A stretch of 64,000 bases of DNA from positions 3,472,001-3,536,000 of the forward strand of contig CBDETD010000002.1 in the NCBI GenBank assembly GCA_965242805.1. The letters run 5' to 3'. Origin of the DNA: JANQEU01 sp965242805 (GTDB taxonomy: Bacteria > Bacteroidota > Bacteroidia > Cytophagales > Cyclobacteriaceae). Every line of letters begins with the position of its first letter. The stretch's first letter is position 1. Under the pieces are notes generated by a model. It had not been told where the DNA came from. It saw only the letters and a program-made list of their open reading frames with translations, and searched no databases. This document shows, piece after piece, positions 8,373-16,896 of the stretch. Position numbers and translations under genes: made by a program.

Positions 8373-10985
8373 ATGAGCAAAACAAAGCTCATAGCACTCC
8401 TCCTACTTTTCTCTTCCCTTTTAACAAAAGGCCTCGCCCAAGTCAATACTCCCGACACCCTCGACGAAGTCATCACCGAAGCAAAAGCTCGAGAGATCTT
8501 CAAAGGGATCTTCGACTTTGATCGGCTGGCGCATGCTGTAGCTGCAGGACGAATTGCCAAAGATGAACGACTGACAGAATATGTCGACGGGTTCATGGAC
8601 CGCAACCAGATCGATGTACTGACCATAGGGTACATCGACAGCGACAGGTTCTGGCCGAGGGCATTCCGCGAAGGAAAACTCCGAAGACTGGAAAGACACG
8701 AAAGTGAGAAACTCCTTTCCGCCCGGATCATCTTCAACCCACAGATTACGGATGATAAGATCAGAGGCTATACGGTTATCCTGAACCTGGAAGGAAAACA
8801 AGACAGCGTCTATCAACTGCTCGAGATTACACAGGAGGAGATCGACGCCATTGTTGAGGAGGTGATAGCGGACTCCAAAGATGACCAATTCAGCTCACCG
8901 GGAGTGACAAAAGACCTGGTCGTCAACAACCTCATCGCCAGTTTACAGCAACTGGATCAAGGAGTAGACATCAAGCACGATCTCATAGTTTTCTCGCAAC
9001 ACCCGGAGCAGCACTTCAGCTTCGACGAATTCAAGTACGAAGCCTTAAGCTCCGACTACCCACCACTCCCTGTCACGGGGAAAACCATCCGCCCCGCCTG
9101 GAAGTCGATCCAGACAGGCAGTTTCGATCAGGTGATTGCCAGCGATAGCGCTCGATTCGAACTGAACGGTCAGGAACTGACATCTTCAGAAGTCGACGGG
9201 ATCCGAACGATCAACATCCAGGGAATTTCCGGAGGGGACGAATCCGCACTGGAAGCAAAACTGGGCGAAGATCTGGTAGGAGTGCTGAACGTTGTTTCCT
9301 ACGATCAGGTGATCAACCCCGTCAAGGTCATCCCCGTCAACAACCCAAACATCTCCCTCCCAAACCTTGAATCCCGACTCAATGAGATTTACGCTCCAGC
9401 AGTAGCCAACTGGGAAGTGGAGGTACTCCCCGATGTCGATCTGGGAAATGACTGGGATAAAGACGGCGATGGCGCACTTGATGACGGTTCGTCCGGTATG
9501 CTTTCCAACTACACGTCGGAGATGAACCACCTCATCCGCGACTGGAAGCGGGATGGCGACCGGAACAAGAACACCTATTACCTCTACCTGATCAACAAAC
9601 CCAGTTCCATATCCAAGTTAGGCTACATGCCCCGCAAAAAGCAGTTCGGATTCATCTTCACCGATCCTCATGGCGGTGATTCGGACCTCTTGATCAAGAC
9701 CATAGCCCATGAACTGGGTCACGGCACCTACCGTCTGGAGCACACCTTCTCCGAGCGTGGCCTACCTCAGGGCCAAACTACAAACCTTATGGACTACAGC
9801 TCCGGTACTACACTCCACAAATACCAGTGGGACCACATCCACGATCCTGCCATAGTCTTCGGATTGTTCGAGGAGGATGAGGAGGGGGCGATGGTGGCTT
9901 CTTTCGTCGGTGGTGGATGGGAAGAGTGCTATCGAGGACTGAGGGCAGTAAGTTCCGAAGCATTTTTCGAGAACAGGGAAGAGCTTCCCATCGCAAAGCT
10001 CAACACCGACTGCTATGATGGAGCCCTATTCCTACTGCAGTCTGGTGAACTGTTATGGCGAACTCCGGATGAACTGGGAAATGACAATTATTATGTCCTG
10101 GATGAAGAAGAAAACATCTGGCTGACCTTTGACCTTCCTCCGCCCGATTGCCTGAGCTGTGATCTTACCTGGTTAGTCAAAGAAGTCGAGATCACCGGGA
10201 TCCGATACCTCACTCCTCTGGAGGACGTCATGATCCTGATGGATGGTAAAGATCTGGAAGGAGCAGATGCATCCCAATTACTTGCTGGAACATTCCTGCT
10301 TATCGAAGTAGTCCCTGGTGGGAAACTGGTCAAACCAGTCAAGCGAGCGATCAGTGGAGGTCTCAACGCCAAGAAGATATTCGTCATGGCCAACAAGACC
10401 AAAGTGGCAATCGGCGAAGTGGTCAACGGAGTTTTCAAACCCAATCAATGGATAGATGATGCCGACGAAGTCATACAAGTCCTCGAAAATCAACGATACT
10501 TGGACGAAGCTGGAAATGAAGTGGAGGGAACACTGGAGGTGGTGAAGGATGGGAGTGGGAATGTGGGAGTGAGGTTGAAGTCGTTGATAGATATAGAAAA
10601 AATTTCTCCACTGTTAAAGACTGAACCAAATACAGCTTTTTTTTGGTCAGGTAGGACAAATGGTATAGGAGGAATGAATAAAGCTATGGAGATTGCAAAA
10701 AAAAAGGGAGGTACTACCCTTGAGACATTATTAGAACAAAAAAAAGTTGAACTACCTGACTTTGATCCAAGTAATCCATCAGTGGTTAAGGCGTGGGAAG
10801 ATGTTTCATCAGAATACGCGAAGCAGGTTTCAGGAGAGGTGAGAGCAGTGATTGGAAGAGATTTGAGGCCCGGAAATGTATGGCAGACTAAAGAATTACC
10901 TTTACTGAAGTCAAACCAAATGGTTACGAAGATTACCACAATCGATCCAGAAACACTAGCGGAGACAGTTATATTAAACCGATAA
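8373..10985 (+). CDS. Secreted polymorphic toxin: metzincin-like protease core with C-terminal ADP-ribosyl-cyclase/NADase-like domain
   Basis: An 870-residue protein with a signal peptide at residues 1-22 (LIALLLLFSSLLTKGLAQ). A zinc-protease-like core carries HELGHGTYRLEH (His446 onward) and a Met-turn-like NLMDYSSG near 471-478. A hydrophobic Gly/Pro segment near 645 (GTFLLIEVVPGGKLVKPV) resembles pretoxin linkers. Residues ~745-870 align by eye with CD38-type ADP-ribosyl cyclases: Trp758 in FFWSG, Glu784 in TTLETLLE, Trp808 in KAWEDVSSEYA and Glu841 in WQTKELPLL match CD38 W125, E146, W189 and E226. NAD(P) destruction is therefore inferred. Composition becomes AT-rich at about 10,590, where the toxin tip begins. 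The next gene overlaps the stop and is probably immunity. Confidence 0.75.
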   Translation: MSKTKLIALLLLFSSLLTKGLAQVNTPDTLDEVITEAKAREIFKGIFDFDRLAHAVAAGRIAKDERLTEYVDGFMDRNQIDVLTIGYIDSDRFWPRAFREGKLRRLERHESEKLLSARIIFNPQITDDKIRGYTVILNLEGKQDSVYQLLEITQEEIDAIVEEVIADSKDDQFSSPGVTKDLVVNNLIASLQQLDQGVDIKHDLIVFSQHPEQHFSFDEFKYEALSSDYPPLPVTGKTIRPAWKSIQTGSFDQVIASDSARFELNGQELTSSEVDGIRTINIQGISGGDESALEAKLGEDLVGVLNVVSYDQVINPVKVIPVNNPNISLPNLESRLNEIYAPAVANWEVEVLPDVDLGNDWDKDGDGALDDGSSGMLSNYTSEMNHLIRDWKRDGDRNKNTYYLYLINKPSSISKLGYMPRKKQFGFIFTDPHGGDSDLLIKTIAHELGHGTYRLEHTFSERGLPQGQTTNLMDYSSGTTLHKYQWDHIHDPAIVFGLFEEDEEGAMVASFVGGGWEECYRGLRAVSSEAFFENREELPIAKLNTDCYDGALFLLQSGELLWRTPDELGNDNYYVLDEEENIWLTFDLPPPDCLSCDLTWLVKEVEITGIRYLTPLEDVMILMDGKDLEGADASQLLAGTFLLIEVVPGGKLVKPVKRAISGGLNAKKIFVMANKTKVAIGEVVNGVFKPNQWIDDADEVIQVLENQRYLDEAGNEVEGTLEVVKDGSGNVGVRLKSLIDIEKISPLLKTEPNTAFFWSGRTNGIGGMNKAMEIAKKKGGTTLETLLEQKKVELPDFDPSNPSVVKAWEDVSSEYAKQVSGEVRAVIGRDLRPGNVWQTKELPLLKSNQMVTKITTIDPETLAETVILNR

Positions 10986-11236
10986 TGTCTATGGAAATCA
11001 AATATGCAATTAAGTCAAGAGGATCGATGCTAGTTGAATATGGAGGAAAGAAGTTATTTGTAGAGGGTGAATTAATCTTTACTCCTCCTGTATTTTATGC
11101 TAATTTGAATTCAATAGCAAATTGGGAACCGCCTTACGAAGATGAAGGCCCCACCCAAATAGAAAAAGATGAAATAATAAAATTCATCAAAGCTGATAGT
11201 CAGAGAGAAGGAAGTACCAAAATATTATTTGACTAA
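10985..11236 (+). CDS. Predicted immunity protein for the upstream NADase-like toxin
   Basis: An 83-residue protein with no signal peptide or membrane segment, whose ATG overlaps the toxin stop. Visible features are MLVEYGGKKLFVEGELIF, a small beta-rich start, then an IANWEPPYEDEG segment and a helical QIEKDEIIKFIKA tail. From memory this resembles the small Imm74-like immunity family of polymorphic toxin systems, but I cannot verify that. Position, size, cytosolic nature and AT-rich composition shared with the toxin tip all fit a cognate antidote. It would bind and block the C-terminal domain in the producing cell. Confidence 0.6.
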   Translation: MSMEIKYAIKSRGSMLVEYGGKKLFVEGELIFTPPVFYANLNSIANWEPPYEDEGPTQIEKDEIIKFIKADSQREGSTKILFD

Positions 11237-11393
11237 TTATTGAAATGATGATTTGATGAGAAGCCTCCTCAATTATTCAGTGGAATAATCCCTAGTTAAT
11301 TGTTTTGTCAATCATCACTCCGTTTCACAATTTCAGTAAATTCAATATCTATTTGAAATTATGATGGCAAGCATCTAATTTCATCTTTCTTAT

Positions 11394-12227
11394 ATGAATG
11401 ACACCAAACTAAGCCTTTCTCAACTCGAACAATACCTGTCCAAAGCTGCCTGGATCTTGAAAGGTCCGGTGGATGCTTCCGATTTCAAAGTGTACATCTT
11501 TCCGCTGTTGTTCTTCAAAAGGATATCCGATGTGTACGATGAGGAATACGCTCAGGCATTGGAGGAATCTGAGGGGGATACAGAATATGCTTCTCTACCG
11601 GAGTTTCATCGATTTGAAATACCTCAGGGATGCCATTGGAAGGACGTTAGAGAAACGACCCCCAATGTAGGGATGGCCATCGAAAAGGTTATCAGGGGAA
11701 TAGAACAAGCCAATCAGGAAAGCCTTTATGGCATATTCGGAGATGCGCAATGGAGCAACAAGAATCGCTTGTCTGACCGATTAGTGGTCGATCTCATTGA
11801 GCACTTTTCTCAATATACCTTGTCCAATTCATTGGTAGATCCTGATATCCTGGGACAGGCTTATGAATACCTGATCAAGCATTTTACTGATCTCACCAAC
11901 AAAAAGGCAGGCGAATTTTATACACCGAGGTCAGTGGTTCATCTACTGGGATTTATTCTTGATCCAAAAGAAGGAGAAAGTATCTATGATCCGGCTTGCG
12001 GAACAGGTGGTATGTTGTTGGAGTGCGTGCATCATTTACAGGAAGCTAAAGGAGATTGTCGAACCCTGAAGCTTTTCGGCCAGGAAAAGAATCTGACGTC
12101 CAAAAGAGTAATGCTGGTGAACGAGAAGTTCAGAAGTCGCTACGCAAAAGCTTTGTTGAAATACCAGTTGCATAATGATCAAATGTTATTTGAGAGAGCT
12201 TATGCTTATATTAAGGAGTATTATTAG
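11394..12227 (+). pseudogene. Truncated type I restriction DNA methyltransferase (HsdM fragment) with an unrelated tail
   Basis: Residues 1-236 are a good HsdM N-terminus: the helical HsdM_N domain (YLSKAAWILKGPVDASDFK), the GEFYTPRSVVHLL motif and the SAM-binding YDPACGTGGMLLE. The homology stops just after LFGQEKNLTS. The catalytic NPPF motif and the whole C-terminal half are missing, since HsdM is usually ~480-520 residues and this has 277. The last 41 residues (KRVMLVNEKF onward) are not HsdM and may be the end of another gene. No hsdS or hsdR is near. It cannot methylate as it stands. The stop lies two bases before the transporter operon. Confidence 0.85.
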
Positions 12228-12229
12228 GG

Positions 12230-12973
12230 ATGTTAGAACTCAAGCATATTGCCAAGTCATTCGGAGAACAACATGTTCTGAAGGACGTGAACATGAAGAT
12301 TAAACCCGGAATGGTGTATGCTTTGGTAGGGACGAACGGATCGGGCAAGACCACACTTTTCAATATCATCAATGGGTTTTTGAGACCTGACCAGGGTGAT
12401 GTAATACTACAACAACAAAAAATAAACCACCTTCCACCTCATTTGATTAATCGCTTGGGGATTAGTCGAACTTTCCAGGATCTTAGACTCATTACAGATT
12501 TGACAGTTTTAGATAATGTAATGCTTGCATACAAAAACCAGGAGGGAGAGAAATGGTGGAAAGCAATCCTTCCACCAAAAACCTATCAAAGGCAACAGGA
12601 TGAATTAAAAACCCGCGCCATCTCCATCTTGGAGAAAACCTTCCTTTCCGATGTAATAAACGAAAAGGCTGGGGAGGTATCATATGGCCAACAAAAGTTG
12701 CTCACGTTTGCATGTTGCCTGGCGAATAACTCAGGACTCTTGTTATTAGATGAACCTGTTGCCGGGGTCAATCCGGCATTCCGGGACAAGGTGGCATCTC
12801 TGGTAAATGAAGCTAAAATGATTGGAAAAGCTATTTTATTAATTGAACATAATGCAGACTTTATTGAACAAACCTCTAATAAGGTGTTCTTCTTGAACGA
12901 AGGAATTTGCAAAGAATTTGAAAGTTACAACCTACTACGAAATAATCAAGAAGTGAAGGAGGCTTATGTATGA
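12230..12973 (+). CDS. Branched-chain amino acid-type ABC transporter ATP-binding protein (LivG-like)
   Basis: A 247-residue ABC ATPase. It has Walker A GTNGSGKTTL near residues 35-44, the Q-loop region, the signature VSYGQQKLL near 156, Walker B LLLLDEPVAGVNP and the switch histidine in ILLIEHNAD. FRTFQ-like ISRTFQDLRLI and AGVNP are typical of LivG in the HAAT family. It is the first gene of a tight operon: its stop overlaps the ATG of the second ATPase. It starts only two bases after the HsdM-fragment stop, so the original promoter may have been displaced. Substrate unknown. Confidence 0.9.
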   Translation: MLELKHIAKSFGEQHVLKDVNMKIKPGMVYALVGTNGSGKTTLFNIINGFLRPDQGDVILQQQKINHLPPHLINRLGISRTFQDLRLITDLTVLDNVMLAYKNQEGEKWWKAILPPKTYQRQQDELKTRAISILEKTFLSDVINEKAGEVSYGQQKLLTFACCLANNSGLLLLDEPVAGVNPAFRDKVASLVNEAKMIGKAILLIEHNADFIEQTSNKVFFLNEGICKEFESYNLLRNNQEVKEAYV

Positions 12974-13677
12974 GTCTTCTTAAGTTGCAGAATATTAACA
13001 CGGGCTATGGTAAAAAACAGGTGCTGTTTGATGTCACCATGGGAATTGAAGAATCAGAGACAGTTCTCTTGATTGGCTCTAACGGATCGGGAAAATCTAC
13101 TTTACTAAAGGTGATATACCGTCTATTGCCAATTTGGAATATCACCAGACAAAAGAGTTGTATTGAATACAATAATTTTGATATATTGAACATTCAAACA
13201 TACCAACTGATGAAAAAGGGAGTTGTGTACATCCCTCAGCAAAATGAATTGTTTTTTGAAATGACAGTGAAGCAAAATTTGGAGACAAGTGCTTTACATC
13301 TGAAGAACAGGAAAGAGACGAAAGATCGAACTGAGGAGGTATTAGAGATGATTACACCTCTTAAAAAAAACTACAACAAATTAGCAGCCCAACTTAGTGG
13401 AGGGGAGCGTAAGCAATTAAGTCTTGGTATGGCAATGATGAATCGACCAAAACTTCTGATGCTAGATGAACCTTTGGCTGGAGTTGCTTCGGACCGGATC
13501 GAACAAGTTAGGAATATTATCACAAGGTTCAAGAAAATGAATACCACCGCCATAATAGTTGAGCATAGAATTAAGGAATTATTTGAACTTGCGGATCGGG
13601 TTGTAGGCCTCAAATTAGGAAGAATGATAAAGGAAGATTTGTCATCATTAGAGAAGATAAAGTCAACAATTATTTGA
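12970..13677 (+). CDS. Branched-chain amino acid-type ABC transporter ATP-binding protein (LivF-like)
   Basis: A 235-residue ABC ATPase with Walker A IGSNGSGKSTLLK, the signature LSGGERKQLSL, Walker B LLMLDEPLAGVA and the switch histidine in TAIIVEHRI. YIPQQNELFFEMTVKQNLE is characteristic of LivF (usually YVPQ...FP.LTV.ENL). It pairs with the LivG-like ATPase to power the two permeases at the far end of the operon. Its ATG overlaps the livG-like stop (ATGA), and the substrate-binding lipoprotein starts within a few bases of its stop. Composition is AT-rich like the rest of the operon. Confidence 0.9.
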   Translation: MSLLKLQNINTGYGKKQVLFDVTMGIEESETVLLIGSNGSGKSTLLKVIYRLLPIWNITRQKSCIEYNNFDILNIQTYQLMKKGVVYIPQQNELFFEMTVKQNLETSALHLKNRKETKDRTEEVLEMITPLKKNYNKLAAQLSGGERKQLSLGMAMMNRPKLLMLDEPLAGVASDRIEQVRNIITRFKKMNTTAIIVEHRIKELFELADRVVGLKLGRMIKEDLSSLEKIKSTII

Positions 13678-13679
13678 TT

Positions 13680-14792
13680 ATGAATAGAAACTCTTTTTAC
13701 ATGTGCATGTTGGTTTGTACCATTTTCATGTATTCCTGTCAAACTAAAGATAATGTGATTGTAATTGGGGCAATTCTTCCTTTATCTGGAGATGTAGCTA
13801 TTTATGGTAATAACACTAAGAAAGGCATTGATCTTGCAGTTCAACAAGTTAATCAACTTGGAGGAATTGACGGAATGCAAATACAAGTAATATATGAAGA
13901 CAGTCGTGCAAATCCGAGGGAAGGAGTTTCGGCTATGCAAAAGCTTATTTCAGTTCATGACGTGCAATATGTTATTGACAACAGTGTAAGTTCTGTCGCT
14001 CTTGCAATGGTCCCTGTGGCAGAGAAAAATAATGTAGTATTACTCTCAACTGGATCCACCAACCCCAAACTTTCAGGAATAAGTCCGTGGTTTTTTAGAA
14101 TTTGGAATTCTGATTCGTTTGAAGGAAAATTCACTGCAAATTACGCTTATGACTCTCTCCAATTAAATTCTTTCTCAATCATTTATGTGAATAATGATTA
14201 TGGAATTAGTTTGAAAGATGTGTTCATAGCCGAATTTGAGGCAAAGGGAGGCAATGTGCTTTCCGAAGAAGCTTTTGAACAAAATGATACTGATTTTAGG
14301 ACTCAATTAGCAAAAATCAAGAATGTCACACCAGAAGGACTTTACATAGTCGGATACTCGAAAGAAATTTCAAATCTTCTAATACAAACAGATCAATTTC
14401 AAATAAGCAGTAAGCTTTTGGGCACTGTAACAATGGAAGATCGACAAGTAATCGATTTAGCTCTGAGTTCAGCTGAGGGCGTGATATATCCATTCCCAAA
14501 GGAACCCGATCCTAACCATCCAAGTGTTTCCACTTTTCAACAGACTTATTTGGATACATATAATGAAAAACATGGAATAACATGTGATGTTGGCTATGAT
14601 GCAATTATGTTACTAAGGGAAGCCGTAATCCTTGGTGAAGGGATAACTAGTGAAAAGATAGCGAATGGATTAAGAAGAATTGAGAACTATAATGGAGCTT
14701 CTGGTCTAATTAATTTCGATCAAAATGGGGATGTTAGCAAACCACTTGATATGAAAATCATTGAAAATGGTGAATTCAGGGTATTAAATTGA
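13680..14792 (+). CDS. ABC transporter substrate-binding lipoprotein (LivJ-like, periplasmic binding fold type I)
   Basis: About 370 residues from ATG 13680, with a TTG two codons earlier. The signal MCMLVCTIFMYSC ends in a lipobox cysteine, so it is probably anchored to the membrane. The body matches the Leu/Ile/Val-binding family: VIVIGAILPLSGDVAIYG, GIDLAVQQVNQLGGIDG, then YEDSRANPREGVSAMQKLI. The C-lobe contains GVIYPFPKEP and CDVGYDAIMLLREA. Members bind amino acids, amides, aromatic acids or other small ligands; the ligand here is undetermined. It is central to the transporter operon. Confidence 0.88.
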   Translation: MNRNSFYMCMLVCTIFMYSCQTKDNVIVIGAILPLSGDVAIYGNNTKKGIDLAVQQVNQLGGIDGMQIQVIYEDSRANPREGVSAMQKLISVHDVQYVIDNSVSSVALAMVPVAEKNNVVLLSTGSTNPKLSGISPWFFRIWNSDSFEGKFTANYAYDSLQLNSFSIIYVNNDYGISLKDVFIAEFEAKGGNVLSEEAFEQNDTDFRTQLAKIKNVTPEGLYIVGYSKEISNLLIQTDQFQISSKLLGTVTMEDRQVIDLALSSAEGVIYPFPKEPDPNHPSVSTFQQTYLDTYNEKHGITCDVGYDAIMLLREAVILGEGITSEKIANGLRRIENYNGASGLINFDQNGDVSKPLDMKIIENGEFRVLN

Positions 14793-14796
14793 TTAT

Positions 14797-15792
14797 ATGG
14801 ATTCCACCGCTGTTTTAACACCTGAGAATTCTTCTGGACTCCTCAATATCTATTTTGGAGTTTTGCTCCTTTCATACCTTCTTTCAGCTATTTGGATAAC
14901 CCGCAACAAAGACAGACTTTACATAATCAAAAGAAAAAGATGGATTTTCAATTTAATTATACCCTCTTTGATCTCTATAACATTTGGTGGACTTTTGTAC
15001 TTCGCCATCCAGGATATTAGCATCCTTCAACAAAACAACATTGATCTGATAGTAAGTGCTATTTTCACGGTAGGGATTGCATACCTTACTTACCATATGC
15101 AACGCTATTTCGTAATTTTTGTAATCCCAAATAACTTTTTTCAATTCTTAAATAGTGTTTCCAATAAGGACATTGTAACCATTGAGTTTTTTAGAAGAAT
15201 TCTTGAAAAGTGTATTGATACAGAGAACTTTTTCAAAGTACTATCCGATTATAAAATCGGTAATTTCAAAGCATTGACCGATGGAATGGAGCTTTCCGGT
15301 ATTGAATTGTCCGATGCTCTTTATTCCGAATTACTTAATTGCGCGATGGCAGCAAATCCAACTAAGCACTATGCCATTTGGAATGAGAATTTTGTAAAAA
15401 CGGATAACATTCAAGAAGTTACATACTACTGCAATTCATATTCTATTTTCTATAAGCATAGTGATCTTGAAGAAAAACATAGAATTTTTGTCAGTAATAG
15501 TCGTGATATTCCAAACTTTGATGCCATTAAGGACTATCATTTTACAAAATGGAAATTCAAAAAGGTATACTTTTTGCACACTGATCAATTTGAAGACATG
15601 ATGAAAAAGTACTTGGCGATGTCATCAACAGATTATGTGGATTTCGTTTTACTTGAAAGTAAGAACCAGGGGTGGTTGATTGGAAAGACGAAAACAGGAA
15701 GAATCGTATTTCGAAAAAACGACCAGTTTGACGAAGCGTTGAAATTTTATAATGACGTGCGGGAAATTGCAGAACCTATAACAGCCTCCTAA
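14797..15792 (+). CDS. Uncharacterised membrane protein embedded in the ABC transporter operon
   Basis: I do not recognise this 331-residue protein. Hydrophobic segments lie near residues 16-36 (IYFGVLLLSYLLSAIWIT), 50-70 (NLIIPSLISITFGGLLYFAI), 81-100 (IDLIVSAIFTVGIAYLTYHM) and a weaker one near 104-112. The remaining ~215 residues look soluble and mixed alpha/beta, with aromatic-rich stretches such as FKKVYFLHTDQFEDMMKKYL and LLESKNQGWLIGKTKTGR. It starts at ATG 14797, four bases after the binding-protein stop, so it is co-translated with the transporter. It could be a membrane sensor or regulator of the transporter, which is inference from context only. Confidence 0.7.
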   Translation: MDSTAVLTPENSSGLLNIYFGVLLLSYLLSAIWITRNKDRLYIIKRKRWIFNLIIPSLISITFGGLLYFAIQDISILQQNNIDLIVSAIFTVGIAYLTYHMQRYFVIFVIPNNFFQFLNSVSNKDIVTIEFFRRILEKCIDTENFFKVLSDYKIGNFKALTDGMELSGIELSDALYSELLNCAMAANPTKHYAIWNENFVKTDNIQEVTYYCNSYSIFYKHSDLEEKHRIFVSNSRDIPNFDAIKDYHFTKWKFKKVYFLHTDQFEDMMKKYLAMSSTDYVDFVLLESKNQGWLIGKTKTGRIVFRKNDQFDEALKFYNDVREIAEPITAS

Positions 15793-15794
15793 GT

Positions 15795-15938
15795 ATGGGA
15801 CAATTAAATACCAATATCACTAAAAATCCTGTTTTTAAAAACGTAGATTTTGGTAAATACAAAGAACAAAGAGATTTTAAATCAATTGGAAATAAACCAA
15901 AATCCAAAGAAAAGAAGCGACCTAGCAACAATAAATAA
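15795..15938 (+). CDS. Possible small basic peptide, or displaced N-terminus of the prenyl-synthase-like gene
   Basis: An ATG at 15795, two bases after the previous stop, opens a 47-codon frame rich in Lys and Asn (begins MGQLNTNITKNPVFKNVDFG, ends KKRPSNNK). It overlaps the start of the prenyl-synthase-like gene in another frame. Operon spacing favours this ATG as a real start, while the downstream gene has only TTG starts. Two readings remain: a genuine small overlapping gene, or a single-base indel that split the N-terminus of the prenyl-synthase gene. Confidence 0.35.
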   Translation: MGQLNTNITKNPVFKNVDFGKYKEQRDFKSIGNKPKSKEKKRPSNNK

Positions 15939-16896
15939 GATATCCAAACTAATCTGTTCGGACCAGGAGAGATTGATTGAAAAAGTATTTAATGAAAATA
16001 CGGAAATTCAAGATTCTCTGAAGTATTGTCTAAAAGATTCAGGCATATTATTTAGACCATGGATATGCTACCTTGGGATAGAATTGTCGAAAAAAGCTTT
16101 ACCTGACTATCTATTTCTTCTATCTGCAATTGAATTTATCCAGAAATCAACGCTTGTACTTGACGACATTATAGATAATTCTCCTTTAAGAAATAATCTC
16201 AAATCTGCTCACGTTCGGTACGGGACAAGCGTAGCTGTAGTCAATGGAGAAATTCTGAAAAGTCTAGGTATTAGAAATATTTATGAATCCAATTCTATTG
16301 GAGATAGTATCAAATTCAAAATTATAAAGGAACTAGAAAATGCTTACATAAACGTCTATCATGGACAGAATTTAGATATTATTTACGAGTCCTATTCAAC
16401 AATTTCGGAAGAGCAATACTTTAAGATGATCTACTTAACAACAGCAAGCCTCATCGAAAGCTCCTTGGTTTGTGGTTTGATAATTTCAAACCTTCCGATT
16501 TCAGACATCCATAAGCTAAGAATATTTGGTCAGAAAATAGGTTTAGGATACCAAGTCAGGGATGATATTGTAAACCTGATAAGTGATTCTTCAAACGGGA
16601 AAATACTAGCTGAAGATTTGCGTTCCAGAAAAAAAAGATTACCAGTAGTATACTTGCTGAATAATTCTTCAAGATCTGCTATAAAAGAATTTTTAGCAAT
16701 TTGGAATCAAAATGAAATTCCAGAGCATGATATCATTACACTTTTAGAAATACTCCAAAATGAGGGAGCAATCGACTATTCAGTTAAAAAACTGCAACTC
16801 ATTCTTGAGGAAACCTACGATCATCTTCAGGATATTTCAATCAAACATGATCTGTCTTTTTTCACAACTCTAGTAGAAAAAATTGGGGACCTATGA
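15850..16896 (+). CDS. Diverged polyprenyl-diphosphate-synthase-like protein
   Basis: 348 residues from TTG 15850; a TTG at 15886 is an alternative and there is no nearby ATG. The fold is trans-isoprenyl synthase: first Asp-rich motif LVLDDIIDN (residues 105-109), HVRYGTSVAVVNGEIL, then the second motif GYQVRDDIVNLI and KILAEDLRSRKKRLPVVYL. Two usual substrate-binding features have drifted: the GGKRxRP region reads SGILFRP without the lysine, and the RRG after the first motif reads RNN. The Mg-binding aspartates remain. The stop overlaps the ATG of the permease gene, so it belongs to the transporter operon. The product cannot be named. Confidence 0.8.
   Translation: MVNTKNKEILNQLEINQNPKKRSDLATINKISKLICSDQERLIEKVFNENTEIQDSLKYCLKDSGILFRPWICYLGIELSKKALPDYLFLLSAIEFIQKSTLVLDDIIDNSPLRNNLKSAHVRYGTSVAVVNGEILKSLGIRNIYESNSIGDSIKFKIIKELENAYINVYHGQNLDIIYESYSTISEEQYFKMIYLTTASLIESSLVCGLIISNLPISDIHKLRIFGQKIGLGYQVRDDIVNLISDSSNGKILAEDLRSRKKRLPVVYLLNNSSRSAIKEFLAIWNQNEIPEHDIITLLEILQNEGAIDYSVKKLQLILEETYDHLQDISIKHDLSFFTTLVEKIGDL

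Noticed and set aside
7740..8376. Several overlapping open frames before the toxin gene
   Set aside because: They cross repeat modules (including the TTTTTGCATCAAGGC core) in several frames with no homology pattern or consistent start.
8373..10985. Toxin gene as an ordinary secreted metalloprotease
   Set aside because: The conserved tip with four CD38-like residues, the AT-rich step and the adjacent small overlapping gene fit a polymorphic toxin better; the protease motif alone does not account for the last 125 residues.
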